Positions 24,235 through 32,359 of a stretch of DNA of 34,352 nt are shown in pieces. Where the stretch lies: positions 1-34,352 of the forward strand of contig LSIB01000139.1 of the NCBI GenBank assembly GCA_001556025.1, given 5' to 3'. Made by a program: the position numbers and the translations under genes. The first letter of the stretch is position 1; every line of letters begins with the position of its first letter. The stretch is from Rhizobiales bacterium CCH3-A5 (lineage in GTDB: Bacteria > Pseudomonadota > Alphaproteobacteria > Rhizobiales > Beijerinckiaceae). Below the pieces are notes generated by a model. The model did no database searches. It had not been told where the DNA came from and saw nothing but the letters and a program-made list of their open reading frames with translations.

Positions 24235-25374
24235 TCACGCCGTCAACCCGGAGCGACCAAACTCCGCCCGCAGCGCTTCGTCATGCTGGCCGAGCGTCGG
24301 CACCGGCCGCATCGCGACACGCTTGCCATCGACGATCGCCGGCGGGGCCAGCACCTCGACCGGCCCATTGACCGTCGGAACGGGCAGCGCGGTTGCAGCC
24401 GGATGCGAGATCAGGTCGCCGACGGTTGAAACCGTGCCATAGGCGATGGCATGGCGGTCGAGCGCGGCTGCGACCTCGGCGAACATCCGCGAGCCGAGCA
24501 TGGCCTGCACCTCGCCATCGACCAGAGCGCGCTGGCGCACCCTGAGCACATTGGAGGCGAAGCGCGGATCGGTCGCGAGTGCTTCGCTGCCCAGCACCTC
24601 GCGGGCGAGGATGAGCCACTCGCGCTCGCTCTGGATCGAGATCAGGATGTTGCCGTCAGCCAGCGCGAAGACGCCATAGGGCGCGATCGACGGATGAGCG
24701 AGGCCAAGTCGTGGCGGCTCGATGCCGCCATAGCGCCGCGTCAGGTAAGGCACGTTCATCAATTCGCCGAGCGTGTCGAACAGCGAGAGCTGGATCGCGG
24801 ACCCTTGTCCGGTCTTCGCCCGCCTCAGCAGCGCCTCCAGGATCGCCGCATAAGCCGCCTGGCCGGTGGCGATGTCGGCGATCGAGACGCCGATGCGCGA
24901 GGGGCCGGAGTCTTGCGTGCCGGTGATGCCCGACAGCCCCGATTCCGCCTGCACCAGCAGGTCGTAAGCCTTGCGGGTGTAGTGCGGCGTGCCCGGCGCA
25001 TAACCGGAGACGTCGCAGGTGATCAGGCGCGGGAAGCGCTGCCGCAGCGCCTCATGGCCGAGGCCCAACCGTGCGGTTGCGCCGGGCGCAAGATTCTGGA
25101 TGAAGATATCGGCCTTTGCCAGCATCGCCTCGACCATGGCGAGGTCGGCGGGCGTCTTCAGGTCGACCCGGCAGGACTCCTTGCCCCGGTTGAGCCAGAC
25201 GAAATAGGAGGACTGGCCCCTGGCGTAGTCGTCATAGCCGCGCGCGAAATCGCCCTCTGCCCGTTCGAGCTTGATGACGCGCGCCCCGGCATCGGCGAGC
25301 TTGCAGGTGCAACTCGGCACGGCGACCGCCTGCTCCAGCGCCACCACCAGGATTCCCTCGAGAGCGTTCGTCAT
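24235..25374 (-). CDS. CaiB/BaiF-family (class III) CoA-transferase
   Basis: A 379-residue type III CoA-transferase that moves CoA between acyl donor and acceptor through an aspartyl-CoA intermediate. The likely nucleophile is Asp 167 in GVSIADIATG. Other family landmarks are the opening ALEGILVVALEQAVAVPSC, AGARVIKLERAEGDFARGYD, and SYFVWLNRGKESCRVDLKT. It is the first gene of a leftward operon with the acyl-CoA dehydrogenase and the MaoC hydratase (gaps of 39 and 10 bases). Mesaconyl-CoA C1-C4 transferase belongs to the same family, so an Mct/Meh-like pairing is possible. The upstream ribosome site is weak. Substrate is not established. Confidence 0.88.
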   Translation of the reverse strand: MTNALEGILVVALEQAVAVPSCTCKLADAGARVIKLERAEGDFARGYDDYARGQSSYFVWLNRGKESCRVDLKTPADLAMVEAMLAKADIFIQNLAPGATARLGLGHEALRQRFPRLITCDVSGYAPGTPHYTRKAYDLLVQAESGLSGITGTQDSGPSRIGVSIADIATGQAAYAAILEALLRRAKTGQGSAIQLSLFDTLGELMNVPYLTRRYGGIEPPRLGLAHPSIAPYGVFALADGNILISIQSEREWLILAREVLGSEALATDPRFASNVLRVRQRALVDGEVQAMLGSRMFAEVAAALDRHAIAYGTVSTVGDLISHPAATALPVPTVNGPVEVLAPPAIVDGKRVAMRPVPTLGQHDEALRAEFGRSGLTA

Positions 25375-25443
25375 TCTGCTGCGCCGGCCTGTCCATCATC
25401 GGATGCGAAAACGGCCAGCCGGGCGCTCCAAGTCAAATAGCGA

Positions 25444-25468
25444 TTTGCGATGGGCTCCATAGCGCAAA
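25444..25468. promoter_or_regulatory. Dyad operator between CaiB and aldehyde dehydrogenase genes
   Basis: Six-base arms TTTGCG (25444-25449) and CGCAAA (25463-25468) enclose 13 bases that themselves hold ATGG-GCT-CCAT. It lies in the 223-base divergent region. Several GCGAT copies stand nearby. A regulator such as a LysR protein is the likely reader. Confidence 0.55.
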
Positions 25469-25489
25469 GCCGCCATGCGCTCTCTCGCG

Positions 25490-25504
25490 ATAGATTCCTG
25501 CTAT
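25490..25504. promoter_or_regulatory. Second LysR-like T-N11-A site
   Basis: ATAG-N7-CTAT, with an exact T-N11-A core, lies 22 bases after the 25444 dyad in the same divergent region. It fits a second LysR-type half of an activation/repression site. Confidence 0.45.
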
Positions 25505-25597
25505 GGCCCGCATCGCATTATCCTACTTGCGATCGCCGGGCGCGCATGCGCCCTTCGGCTGAACAGCGCCTGCGCCTTGAATCTCCGGAGGAACGAG

Positions 25598-27031
25598 ATG
25601 ACTCAGCATTTCATCAATGGCCGCCAAACCGCTGGACGGACTGGCGAAACCATGGCCGTGCTCGCGCCCGCCACCGGCGAGGAGTTCACCCGCATCGCCT
25701 GCGGCAACGCCGCCGACATCGACGATGCCGTCAAGGCGGCGCGCGCGGCCTATGAGGGTGCCTGGGGCAAACTGACGGCGGCCGAGCGCGGCCGGCTGAT
25801 CGCGAAGCTCGGCCTCGCGGTGCTCGACCATTTCGACGAGCTGGCGCTGCTGGAGGCGCGTGACACCGGCAAGCCGATGGCGCAGGCGAAGGCCGATATC
25901 GAGGCCTGCGCCCGCTATTTCGAGTTCTATGGCGGCGCGGCCGACAAGGTCCATGGCCATATTGTACCGTTCCTGAACGGCTACAGCGTCAATGTCGTCC
26001 ACGAGCCCTATGGCGTCACCGGCCATATCCTGCCTTGGAACTATCCGGCGCAGATGTTCGGCCGCTCGCTCGTGCCGGCGCTCGCCATGGGCAACGCCGT
26101 TGTGCTCAAGCCCGCCGAGGAGGCCTGCCAGACGGCGCTAAGGCTCGCGGTGCTGGCCTCGGAAGTCGGCTTCCCGGATGGCGCCATCAACGTGGTGACC
26201 GGGCGCGGCCACGAGGCGGGCGCTGCGCTCTCGGCCCATCCCGGCATCGGCTTCATGTCCTTCACCGGCTCGCCCGAGGTCGGCAAGATGGTGCAGATCG
26301 CCTGTGCCGAGAACTATGTCGCCTGCACGCTCGAACTCGGCGGAAAATCGCCCCAGATCGTCTTCGACGACGCGGATGTCGAGGCGGCCGTGCCGATCGT
26401 CTGCAAGGCGATCGTCCAGAACACCGGGCAGACCTGCTCGGCCGGCTCGCGCGTACTCGTGCAGCAGGGCATCTACGACGACTTCATGGGGGCGGTCGCC
26501 ACGCAGTTCGCCAAGCTGCGCGCCGGCACGCCGGAGATGGACCTCGATTGCGGCCCGGTCATCAACGCGAAACAGCGTGGCCGCGTCCAGAGCTTCGTCG
26601 ATCAGGCGCGCGAGGCCGGCATTCCCGTCATCGCCGAAGGGCAGATCGCGCAGGGCGTGCCCAATGGCGGCTTCTTCGTCACGCCGACCCTGTTCGGCCC
26701 CGTGCCGCGCGGCAACCGGCTGGAACAGGAGGAGGTGTTCGGCCCGGTGCTCGCAGCCTTACCGTTCAGCGACGAGGAGGATGCGATCCGCACCGCCAAT
26801 TCGACGGCCTATGGCCTCGTCGCCTCGGTCTGGACGAAGGATGGCGGCCGCCAGCAGCGCGTCTCCAAGCGGGTCAGGGCAGGGCAGGTCTTCATCAACG
26901 GCTATGGCGCGGGCGGCGGCATCGAACTGCCCTTCGGCGGCACCGGCAAATCTGGCCATGGCCGCGAGAAGGGCTTTATCGCGCTCGAGGAGTTCGCGGT
27001 GACGAAGACGATCGTCCACAAGCACGGGTAA
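25598..27031 (+). CDS. NAD(P)-dependent aldehyde dehydrogenase
   Basis: A 477-residue aldehyde dehydrogenase. Catalytic residues are Cys 280 in NTGQTCSAGSR, Glu 246 in LELGGKSPQIV, and Asn 148 in ILPWNYPAQM; the coenzyme-binding region includes FTGSPEVGKM. The substrate class (betaine or gamma-aminobutyraldehyde, or other aldehydes) cannot be fixed. The start at ATG 25598 has a strong GGAGGAA seven bases upstream; the open frame reaches 25475, but the earlier part is not homologous in appearance. It diverges from the CaiB operon across dyads and is followed at 27032 by a palindromic repeat and a convergent alcohol dehydrogenase. A shared alcohol-to-acid route is possible but unproven. Confidence 0.92.
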   Translation: MTQHFINGRQTAGRTGETMAVLAPATGEEFTRIACGNAADIDDAVKAARAAYEGAWGKLTAAERGRLIAKLGLAVLDHFDELALLEARDTGKPMAQAKADIEACARYFEFYGGAADKVHGHIVPFLNGYSVNVVHEPYGVTGHILPWNYPAQMFGRSLVPALAMGNAVVLKPAEEACQTALRLAVLASEVGFPDGAINVVTGRGHEAGAALSAHPGIGFMSFTGSPEVGKMVQIACAENYVACTLELGGKSPQIVFDDADVEAAVPIVCKAIVQNTGQTCSAGSRVLVQQGIYDDFMGAVATQFAKLRAGTPEMDLDCGPVINAKQRGRVQSFVDQAREAGIPVIAEGQIAQGVPNGGFFVTPTLFGPVPRGNRLEQEEVFGPVLAALPFSDEEDAIRTANSTAYGLVASVWTKDGGRQQRVSKRVRAGQVFINGYGAGGGIELPFGGTGKSGHGREKGFIALEEFAVTKTIVHKHG

Positions 27032-27037
27032 CGGTTG

Positions 27038-27077
27038 TCATTCCGGGGCGATGCGCAGCAGCGAAGCCCCGGAATGA
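27038..27077. repeat. Palindromic repeat element, REP/RPE-like
   Basis: Perfect 12-base arms TCATTCCGGGGC (27038-27049) and GCCCCGGAATGA (27066-27077) flank a 16-base centre, in the convergent gap of the aldehyde and alcohol dehydrogenase genes. Similar sequences are dispersed in genomes of Methylobacterium and Bradyrhizobium in my memory. It may also act as a bidirectional terminator. Confidence 0.75.
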
Positions 27078-27083
27078 GAACGG

Positions 27084-28208
27084 TCACATCACGATCACAT
27101 GCCTGATCGTGCGGCCCTCGTTCAGCGCGTCGAAACCTTCGTTGATGCCCTCCAGCCCGCTGGTCGAGGTCAGCAGCCTGTCGACCGGCAGCCTGCCGCG
27201 CTGATAGAGGTCGATGAAGCGGGGGATGTCGCGCACCGGGATGCAGGAGCCGACATAGGAGCCTTTCAGCGTGCGCTCCTCGCCGACGAGCCGCACCGGC
27301 GAAAGCGAGAGCGTATGCGCGGGGTTGGCCAGCCCCGCCGTCGTCGTCGTGCCGCCGCGTCGCGTGATCTGGTAGGCGAGGTCGAGCGCCTTGACCGAGC
27401 CCGCCATTTCCAGCCCGTGATCGACGCCGCCTCTGGTCGCGGCGCGGATCGCATCGACCACGCCCGGATCGCCCGCGTTGAAGCAGTCGGTCGCGCCAAG
27501 GTCGCGCGCAATGGCGAGCTTCTCGTCGGAGAGATCGACCGCGATGACGCGCGCCGCCCCGCAGGCCGCCGCTCCCATCAGCGCGCTCAGGCCTACGCCG
27601 CCCAGCCCCACCACCGCCACGCTCTCGCCGGCCCGGACCTTGGCCGTGTTCACGGCCGCGCCCACGCCCGTCAGCACGGCGCAGCCGAACAGGGCGGCGA
27701 TCTCATGGGGAATGTCCGCCTCGATCTTCACCAGCGAACGGCGCGAGATCACGGCATGTTCGGCGAAAGCCGAGACGCCGACATGGTGATGCACCGGCCG
27801 GCCCCCCCGCGAGAGTCTGCGCCCGCCGCCGATCAGTTCGCCGATGCCGTTGGCGGCGTTGCCGGGTTCGCAGAGCGCTGGGCGGCCTTCGCTGCAGGGC
27901 GCGCAATGCCCGCAGGACGGCACGAACACCATGATCACGCGGTCGCCGGCCTTCAGATCGCTGACGCCGGGGCCGGGCTCGACGACCTCGCCCGCCGCCT
28001 CATGGCCGAGCACCATCGGCACAGGGCGCGGCCTGTTGCCGTCGATCACGGAGAGATCGGAGTGGCACAGGCCGGCCGCCCTGACGCGCACCAGCACCTC
28101 GCCGGGGCCGGGCGGGGCAAGCTCGACCTCCTCGATCGACATCGGCCGGCTCACCGCATAGGGCGTGGAAACGGGGCTGGCGTTCAGCACGGCGGCGCGG
28201 ATTTTCAC
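27084..28208 (-). CDS. Zinc-dependent alcohol dehydrogenase
   Basis: A 374-residue medium-chain zinc alcohol dehydrogenase. Catalytic-zinc ligands appear as Cys 48 (AGLCHSD) and His 69-Glu 70 (LGHEAAG). The structural zinc has four cysteines at 99, 102, 105 and 113 (SCGHCAPCSEGRPALC). The nucleotide-binding site is AVVGLGGVGLSALMGAA, followed by the acidic ending VIAVDLSDEK, which favours NAD. The start is GTG 28208 with GAGGA about 9 bases upstream; the open frame goes to 28271, but that lacks family similarity. It converges with the aldehyde dehydrogenase across the palindromic repeat and has a LysR gene upstream in the same direction, 77 bases away. Alcohol substrate unknown. Confidence 0.92.
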   Translation of the reverse strand: MKIRAAVLNASPVSTPYAVSRPMSIEEVELAPPGPGEVLVRVRAAGLCHSDLSVIDGNRPRPVPMVLGHEAAGEVVEPGPGVSDLKAGDRVIMVFVPSCGHCAPCSEGRPALCEPGNAANGIGELIGGGRRLSRGGRPVHHHVGVSAFAEHAVISRRSLVKIEADIPHEIAALFGCAVLTGVGAAVNTAKVRAGESVAVVGLGGVGLSALMGAAACGAARVIAVDLSDEKLAIARDLGATDCFNAGDPGVVDAIRAATRGGVDHGLEMAGSVKALDLAYQITRRGGTTTTAGLANPAHTLSLSPVRLVGEERTLKGSYVGSCIPVRDIPRFIDLYQRGRLPVDRLLTSTSGLEGINEGFDALNEGRTIRHVIVM

Positions 28209-28285
28209 GGGGCGTATCCTCGAGGCTTTTCTGGTCAGCGCGATCGGGCCGCAACGCCGCCGCCCTGTCAAAGACGAAAACGCGA

Positions 28286-29251
28286 TCAGCCGTATAAGCT
28301 GGGCGGCTCGCCGTCCTTGCCGAGCGTCGCCGTCCAGGTCTCGTCGGCGACGAGCCCGCGCAGAATCTCCCAGGAGAGCTGGCCAATGGCGCGCGCGGCC
28401 GCCGGCATCGGCCGCTCGGTCGAATAGGCGAGATAGACCTTGCGGTAGAGCGACGGTCGCTCGATCCGCCAGGTCTGGAAGATGCCGGCCTTTTCCTGCG
28501 CGCTCACCGCCATGCGCGGCAGGATCGAATAGCCCAGCCCGCGCTCCACCAGCCGCTTGATCTGCGTGTATGACTCGATCTCGATTGCCGGCTGGATCGT
28601 GGTCTGGACGCCCGCCGCCTCGTCGATCTGGTCGCGCAGGCCGTGGCCGACGCCGGGCAGGATGAGGTCGACCGACGCCGCCTCAGCAAGGCTGACCGCG
28701 CCGCCGGGCGGCACGGCCACGCCGTTGAGCCCCGGTACGCCGAACAGGCACAGTTCCTCGGTCAAGACGTGGTGGATGCCAAGACCTTTGGGGTCGGAGG
28801 TCGAGTAGATCACCGCCAGATCGACATCGCCGCGTCGCAGCCAGTCGAGCACGAAGCCACTCATTGCCTCGGCGATGCGGATGCGGATCGCCGGATAGCG
28901 CGCCTTCGCCGCCTCGATCAGCGGCACGCTGAATTGCTCGCTGACGGTGCCGGGCAGGCCGATGCGGACTTCGCCGCCGGGAGCGGCCATCTCGCCGCGC
29001 ACGGCGTCGCGCAGTTCGGCGAAGTCCGCCAGTATCGTCTTGGCCCTCGCCAGCAGCCGCTCGCCTGCTTCCGTCGGTATGACGCCGCGCGTGCCGCGAT
29101 GCAAAAGCGCGACGCCGAGTTCATCCTCCATATGGCGCAGATGCTGGCTCAGCGCCGGCTGCGCCACGCGCAGCTTGGTCGCGGCCTTCGAGAACGAGCC
29201 CTGCTCGACGATGGCGGCGAAGTAGCGGAGCTGGCGCAGATCCATCGCCAT
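28286..29251 (-). CDS. LysR-family transcriptional regulator
   Basis: A 321-residue LTTR. The N-terminal winged helix (MAMDLRQLRYFAAIVEQGSF, then AATKLRVAQPALSQHLRHME) is classical. The effector domain (about residues 95-300) has FSVPLIEAAKARYPAIRIRI and a solvent-side RGDVDLAVIYST typical of nitrogen- or aromatic-acid-linked members, but the ligand is not determinable. ATG 29251 follows GAGGA; an ATG two codons later is also possible. It is divergent to the MBL-fold gene and upstream of the alcohol dehydrogenase, so it may regulate either. The operators at 25444-25504 are distant. Confidence 0.9.
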   Translation of the reverse strand: MAMDLRQLRYFAAIVEQGSFSKAATKLRVAQPALSQHLRHMEDELGVALLHRGTRGVIPTEAGERLLARAKTILADFAELRDAVRGEMAAPGGEVRIGLPGTVSEQFSVPLIEAAKARYPAIRIRIAEAMSGFVLDWLRRGDVDLAVIYSTSDPKGLGIHHVLTEELCLFGVPGLNGVAVPPGGAVSLAEAASVDLILPGVGHGLRDQIDEAAGVQTTIQPAIEIESYTQIKRLVERGLGYSILPRMAVSAQEKAGIFQTWRIERPSLYRKVYLAYSTERPMPAAARAIGQLSWEILRGLVADETWTATLGKDGEPPSLYG

Positions 29252-29472
29252 GGCATGTCCTCATGCGGTCGCATCGGGCGGGCCAATCTTGGTAGCGCCG
29301 CCGCGCCGCGATGGCCAGCCTGCGTCAGCTTTCGGTTATGCGGGGTAGAGCGAAGGGTTATTGGCCGCGCAACCGGAGCGGGTGCATCCTTGTGCCGATG
29401 CGGGCCGATCAGGTCCGCCGAGCATCACGAAGCTGGCGTCAGACCGGCCGATCGCAACCCGAGGAGGAAGCC

Positions 29473-30480
29473 ATGTCCCGAGCCAACGACAACGATATCC
29501 TGCTGCCGCGCGCCAGCCGTCGCGGCTTTCTCGGCGCGGCCGCCGCGCTCGCTGCGGGAGCGACCCTGCCGGCCGGCGGCGGCGCTCTGGCGAAGGCTCC
29601 GCTGGCCAAGAACCAGGCTCCGTATTTCTACCGCTTCGGCCTCGGCCAGGCCGAAGTGACGGTCGTCTCCGACGGCCCGCTGCCGCTCGGCGACCCCGGA
29701 TCGACCTTTCTCGGCGTGTCGAAGGAGACCGTGAGCAAGATGCTGTCGGATTCCTTCCTGCCGACCGACAATGTCGTGCTGGAGCAGAACATCCCGATCG
29801 TCAATTTCGGCGACCGGCTGGTGATGTTCGACACCGGCATGGGCTTCTCCAAGGCCTTCGGACCAACCACGGGCCGCCTGCTCAAGAGCATGGAGGAGGC
29901 CGGTATCAGGCCCGGCGACATCGACGACATCGTCTGCAGCCACGCCCATATCGACCATATCGGCGGCATCTGCTCGGCCGACGGCAAGGCGCTGTTTCCC
30001 AATGCGCGCGTCCATATCAGCCAGGCCGATTTCGATTTCTGGACGGATGAAGCCAAGCTCGGCGGCCCGCTCAAGGCCTTCGTCGCCCATGCCCGCGCCA
30101 ATCTCGTGCCGGTGCGCGACAGGATCGTCTTCTTCAAGAGTGAGGCGGAGGTTCTGCCTGGCGTGACAGCGATCGCTGCGCCCGGCCACACCGCCGGCCA
30201 CCACATCTTCAACGTATCCTCTGGGGGCAAATCCTTCGCCTTCCTCGGCGACCTGACCCACCATGCCGTGCTCTTGACCGAGAACCCGCGCCTCGAATTC
30301 GCCTATGACAGCGATCCCAAGCAGGCGGTGCAGTCGCGGGTGCGGCTCCTGACCTCGCTGGCGGAGAACAAGACGCCGGTCATGTCGTTTCACTTCGCCT
30401 GGCCCGGCTTCGGCAACCTCGCCAAGGCGGGCGACGGCTTCCGCTATTATCCCGCGCCGATGGAGATGTTGCGCGGGTAG
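29473..30480 (+). CDS. MBL-fold metallohydrolase, Tat-exported
   Basis: A 335-residue metallo-beta-lactamase-fold protein with a twin-arginine signal at the N terminus (LPRASRRGFLGAAAALAAGA, about residues 11-30). The metal site is visible as CSHAHIDHIGG (His 157, His 159, Asp 161, His 162) and PGHTAGHH, with a further LGDLTHH. It is probably a periplasmic hydrolase; the substrate could be a lactone or ester (quorum-signal lactonases share this fold), but no evidence fixes this. GAGGAGGAAG precedes the ATG. The open frame reaches 29311, but the first 54 codons lack coding character. It converges with the quiC-like gene 4 bases away and diverges from the LysR gene. Confidence 0.88.
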   Translation: MSRANDNDILLPRASRRGFLGAAAALAAGATLPAGGGALAKAPLAKNQAPYFYRFGLGQAEVTVVSDGPLPLGDPGSTFLGVSKETVSKMLSDSFLPTDNVVLEQNIPIVNFGDRLVMFDTGMGFSKAFGPTTGRLLKSMEEAGIRPGDIDDIVCSHAHIDHIGGICSADGKALFPNARVHISQADFDFWTDEAKLGGPLKAFVAHARANLVPVRDRIVFFKSEAEVLPGVTAIAAPGHTAGHHIFNVSSGGKSFAFLGDLTHHAVLLTENPRLEFAYDSDPKQAVQSRVRLLTSLAENKTPVMSFHFAWPGFGNLAKAGDGFRYYPAPMEMLRG

Positions 30481-30484
30481 CGCC

Positions 30485-32359
30485 TCAATCCCTAAGCGGG
30501 CGCGGCACCGTCACGGGCCGCGCCTCGCGGGCCTGCGCCGCCAGCCTGACCGGCGCGTTGACCGCCCCGAACCCGGCATATCCCTTCCGCCGCTCGACGA
30601 TCTCGAAGAAGAAGCGCTGCGCGAAGACATGGGTGTAGACCTGCAGGAACTCGGCCTCGCTGTCGCGGTCGTAGAGGATGTGGTGCTCGCGCAGGAGGTC
30701 GATGAAGCCCGGCTCCAGACCGTGGCGCGCCTCCAGATCGTCGTAATAGTTCTCGGGGATGTCGAGGAACGACAGACCTGCCGCGCGCATCGCGGTCACT
30801 GCCGCAAAGATGTCGGGCGCGCCGAAGGCGATGTGCTGCACGCCCGAGCCGAAATGCTCCGAGACGAAGCGCGAGGACAAAGTCCGCGTCGCCTGCGAGC
30901 CGTTGAGAACGAAACGCACCGCCCCGTCGTCGCTGATGATCGGCCGGCTCTCCACCAGCCCCGCCGGATCGGCGATGGCGAGTTGCGGGATGCGCTCGAG
31001 CCGGAACAGCGAGGTGTAGAACAGCAGCCAGGACAGCATCTCCTCATAGTCCATCGACTGGGAGATGTGATCGACGCTGTCGAGCAGCGGCCGGTCGAGC
31101 GCCGTCTCTGCTCCCTCGGCGATGAACTCGCGCTGCCAGACCTCGCCGAGCTCGCCCGTGGCCTGCGTGAAGTAGATCAGCGCGCCACCGACGCCCCTGA
31201 TCGCCGGGATATGCATCTCGCCCGGCGCGATCGGCTGCTCGAAGGCAGCGATCCGCAGTGCTTTCGCACGCGCCATCGCCTGCGACACGTCCTCAACCCG
31301 TAGGCCGATGGCGCAGACACCGGGGCCGTGGGTGATCGCATGCGACTGCGCGAAGCCGTCCTTCTCGGTGTTGAGCACGAGGTTGACGCCACCTTGCGTC
31401 CAGCGCGTCACCGATTTGCTGAGATGCGCCCCGGTCTGCCGGAAGCCGAGCGCGTGCAGCAGTACGGCGAGATCATCGGCTGTGTCCTCGTCGAGCGCGA
31501 ACTCGATGAACTCGACGCCGAGCACGCGCGCCCTCGGCGGCAAGCTCGGTTCCGTCTGGTCGGCGAGCGCGATCAGCGAGCGCATGCCGTCGCTGGCGAG
31601 CCTGCGCGCGGAGCCCGCCCGAAACTGATCGTTGAAGATCTCGTGCGAGAGCGGCCCGCGATAGCCCGTCGCCTGCACGGCCCTGACGAAATCGGCGACG
31701 GGCAGGTCGCCCTGGCCCGGAAAGCAGCGGAAATGCCGGCTCCAGCTCAGCACGTCCATGTCGAGCTTCGGCGCATCGGCCAGCTGGACCAGGAAGATGC
31801 GGTCGCCGGGGATCGAGGCGATCGGCGCCAGCGGCGAGTTGCGCGCCAGCGTGTGGAAGGAATCGAGGATCAGCCCAATGCGCGGATGGTCCGCCCGGCG
31901 CACGATCTCCCAGGCGTCGCGATAGTCGTTGACGTGCCGGCCCCAGGCCAGCGCCTCGAAGCCGACGCGCACGCCGGATTTTTTGGCCAGTTCGCCGAGT
32001 TCGCGCAGATCGGCCGCCGCACGGTCGATGCCGCCGAGCGACTGCGGCGAGACGTTCGAGCAGATCAGCATGAGGTCCGTGCCGAGCTCGTTCATCACCT
32101 CGAACTTGCGCTGGGCGCGCGCGAAGGTGCGGGTCCGCAACGGCTCCGGCATGCCCTCGAAATCGCGGAAGGGCTGGAAGGCGATGATCTTGAGCCCGAG
32201 ATCGGCGATCATGCGCCCGACATCGCGCGGGCTGCCGTCGAAGGTCAGAAAATCGTTCTCGAAGACCTCGACGGCGTCGAAACCCGCAGCGGCGATGGCC
32301 TGCAGCTTCTCGGCGAGATCGCCCGAGAGCGAAACGGTCGCGATCGAGGTCGGGTTCAT
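30485..32359 (-). CDS. quiC: 3-dehydroshikimate dehydratase fused to an HPPD-like domain
   Basis: A 624-residue fusion. The N-terminal TIM barrel (residues 1 to about 280) belongs to the sugar-isomerase-like dehydroshikimate dehydratases that make protocatechuate. Putative metal ligands are Glu 134 (GFEALAWG), Asp 165/His 168 (LILDSFHT), Gln 191 (LVQLADAP) and Glu 239 (SHEIFND). The C-terminal part (about 280-600) is 4-hydroxyphenylpyruvate dioxygenase-like, with the iron triad His 431 (SVDHISQ), His 509 (GVQHIAFG) and Glu 587 (FFEIVERR). Bifunctional bacterial proteins of this layout are known; whether the second domain is catalytic here is not shown. The start ATG 32359 overlaps the oxidoreductase stop (ATGA). 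Aromatic-precursor use or protocatechuate supply is the likely role. Confidence 0.88.
   Translation of the reverse strand: MNPTSIATVSLSGDLAEKLQAIAAAGFDAVEVFENDFLTFDGSPRDVGRMIADLGLKIIAFQPFRDFEGMPEPLRTRTFARAQRKFEVMNELGTDLMLICSNVSPQSLGGIDRAAADLRELGELAKKSGVRVGFEALAWGRHVNDYRDAWEIVRRADHPRIGLILDSFHTLARNSPLAPIASIPGDRIFLVQLADAPKLDMDVLSWSRHFRCFPGQGDLPVADFVRAVQATGYRGPLSHEIFNDQFRAGSARRLASDGMRSLIALADQTEPSLPPRARVLGVEFIEFALDEDTADDLAVLLHALGFRQTGAHLSKSVTRWTQGGVNLVLNTEKDGFAQSHAITHGPGVCAIGLRVEDVSQAMARAKALRIAAFEQPIAPGEMHIPAIRGVGGALIYFTQATGELGEVWQREFIAEGAETALDRPLLDSVDHISQSMDYEEMLSWLLFYTSLFRLERIPQLAIADPAGLVESRPIISDDGAVRFVLNGSQATRTLSSRFVSEHFGSGVQHIAFGAPDIFAAVTAMRAAGLSFLDIPENYYDDLEARHGLEPGFIDLLREHHILYDRDSEAEFLQVYTHVFAQRFFFEIVERRKGYAGFGAVNAPVRLAAQAREARPVTVPRPLRD

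Noticed and set aside
22179..25374. The CoA operon as the itaconate-degradation set ict-ich-ccl
   Set aside because: No CitE-like lyase is present, and the known itaconate CoA-transferase belongs to another family as far as I recall.
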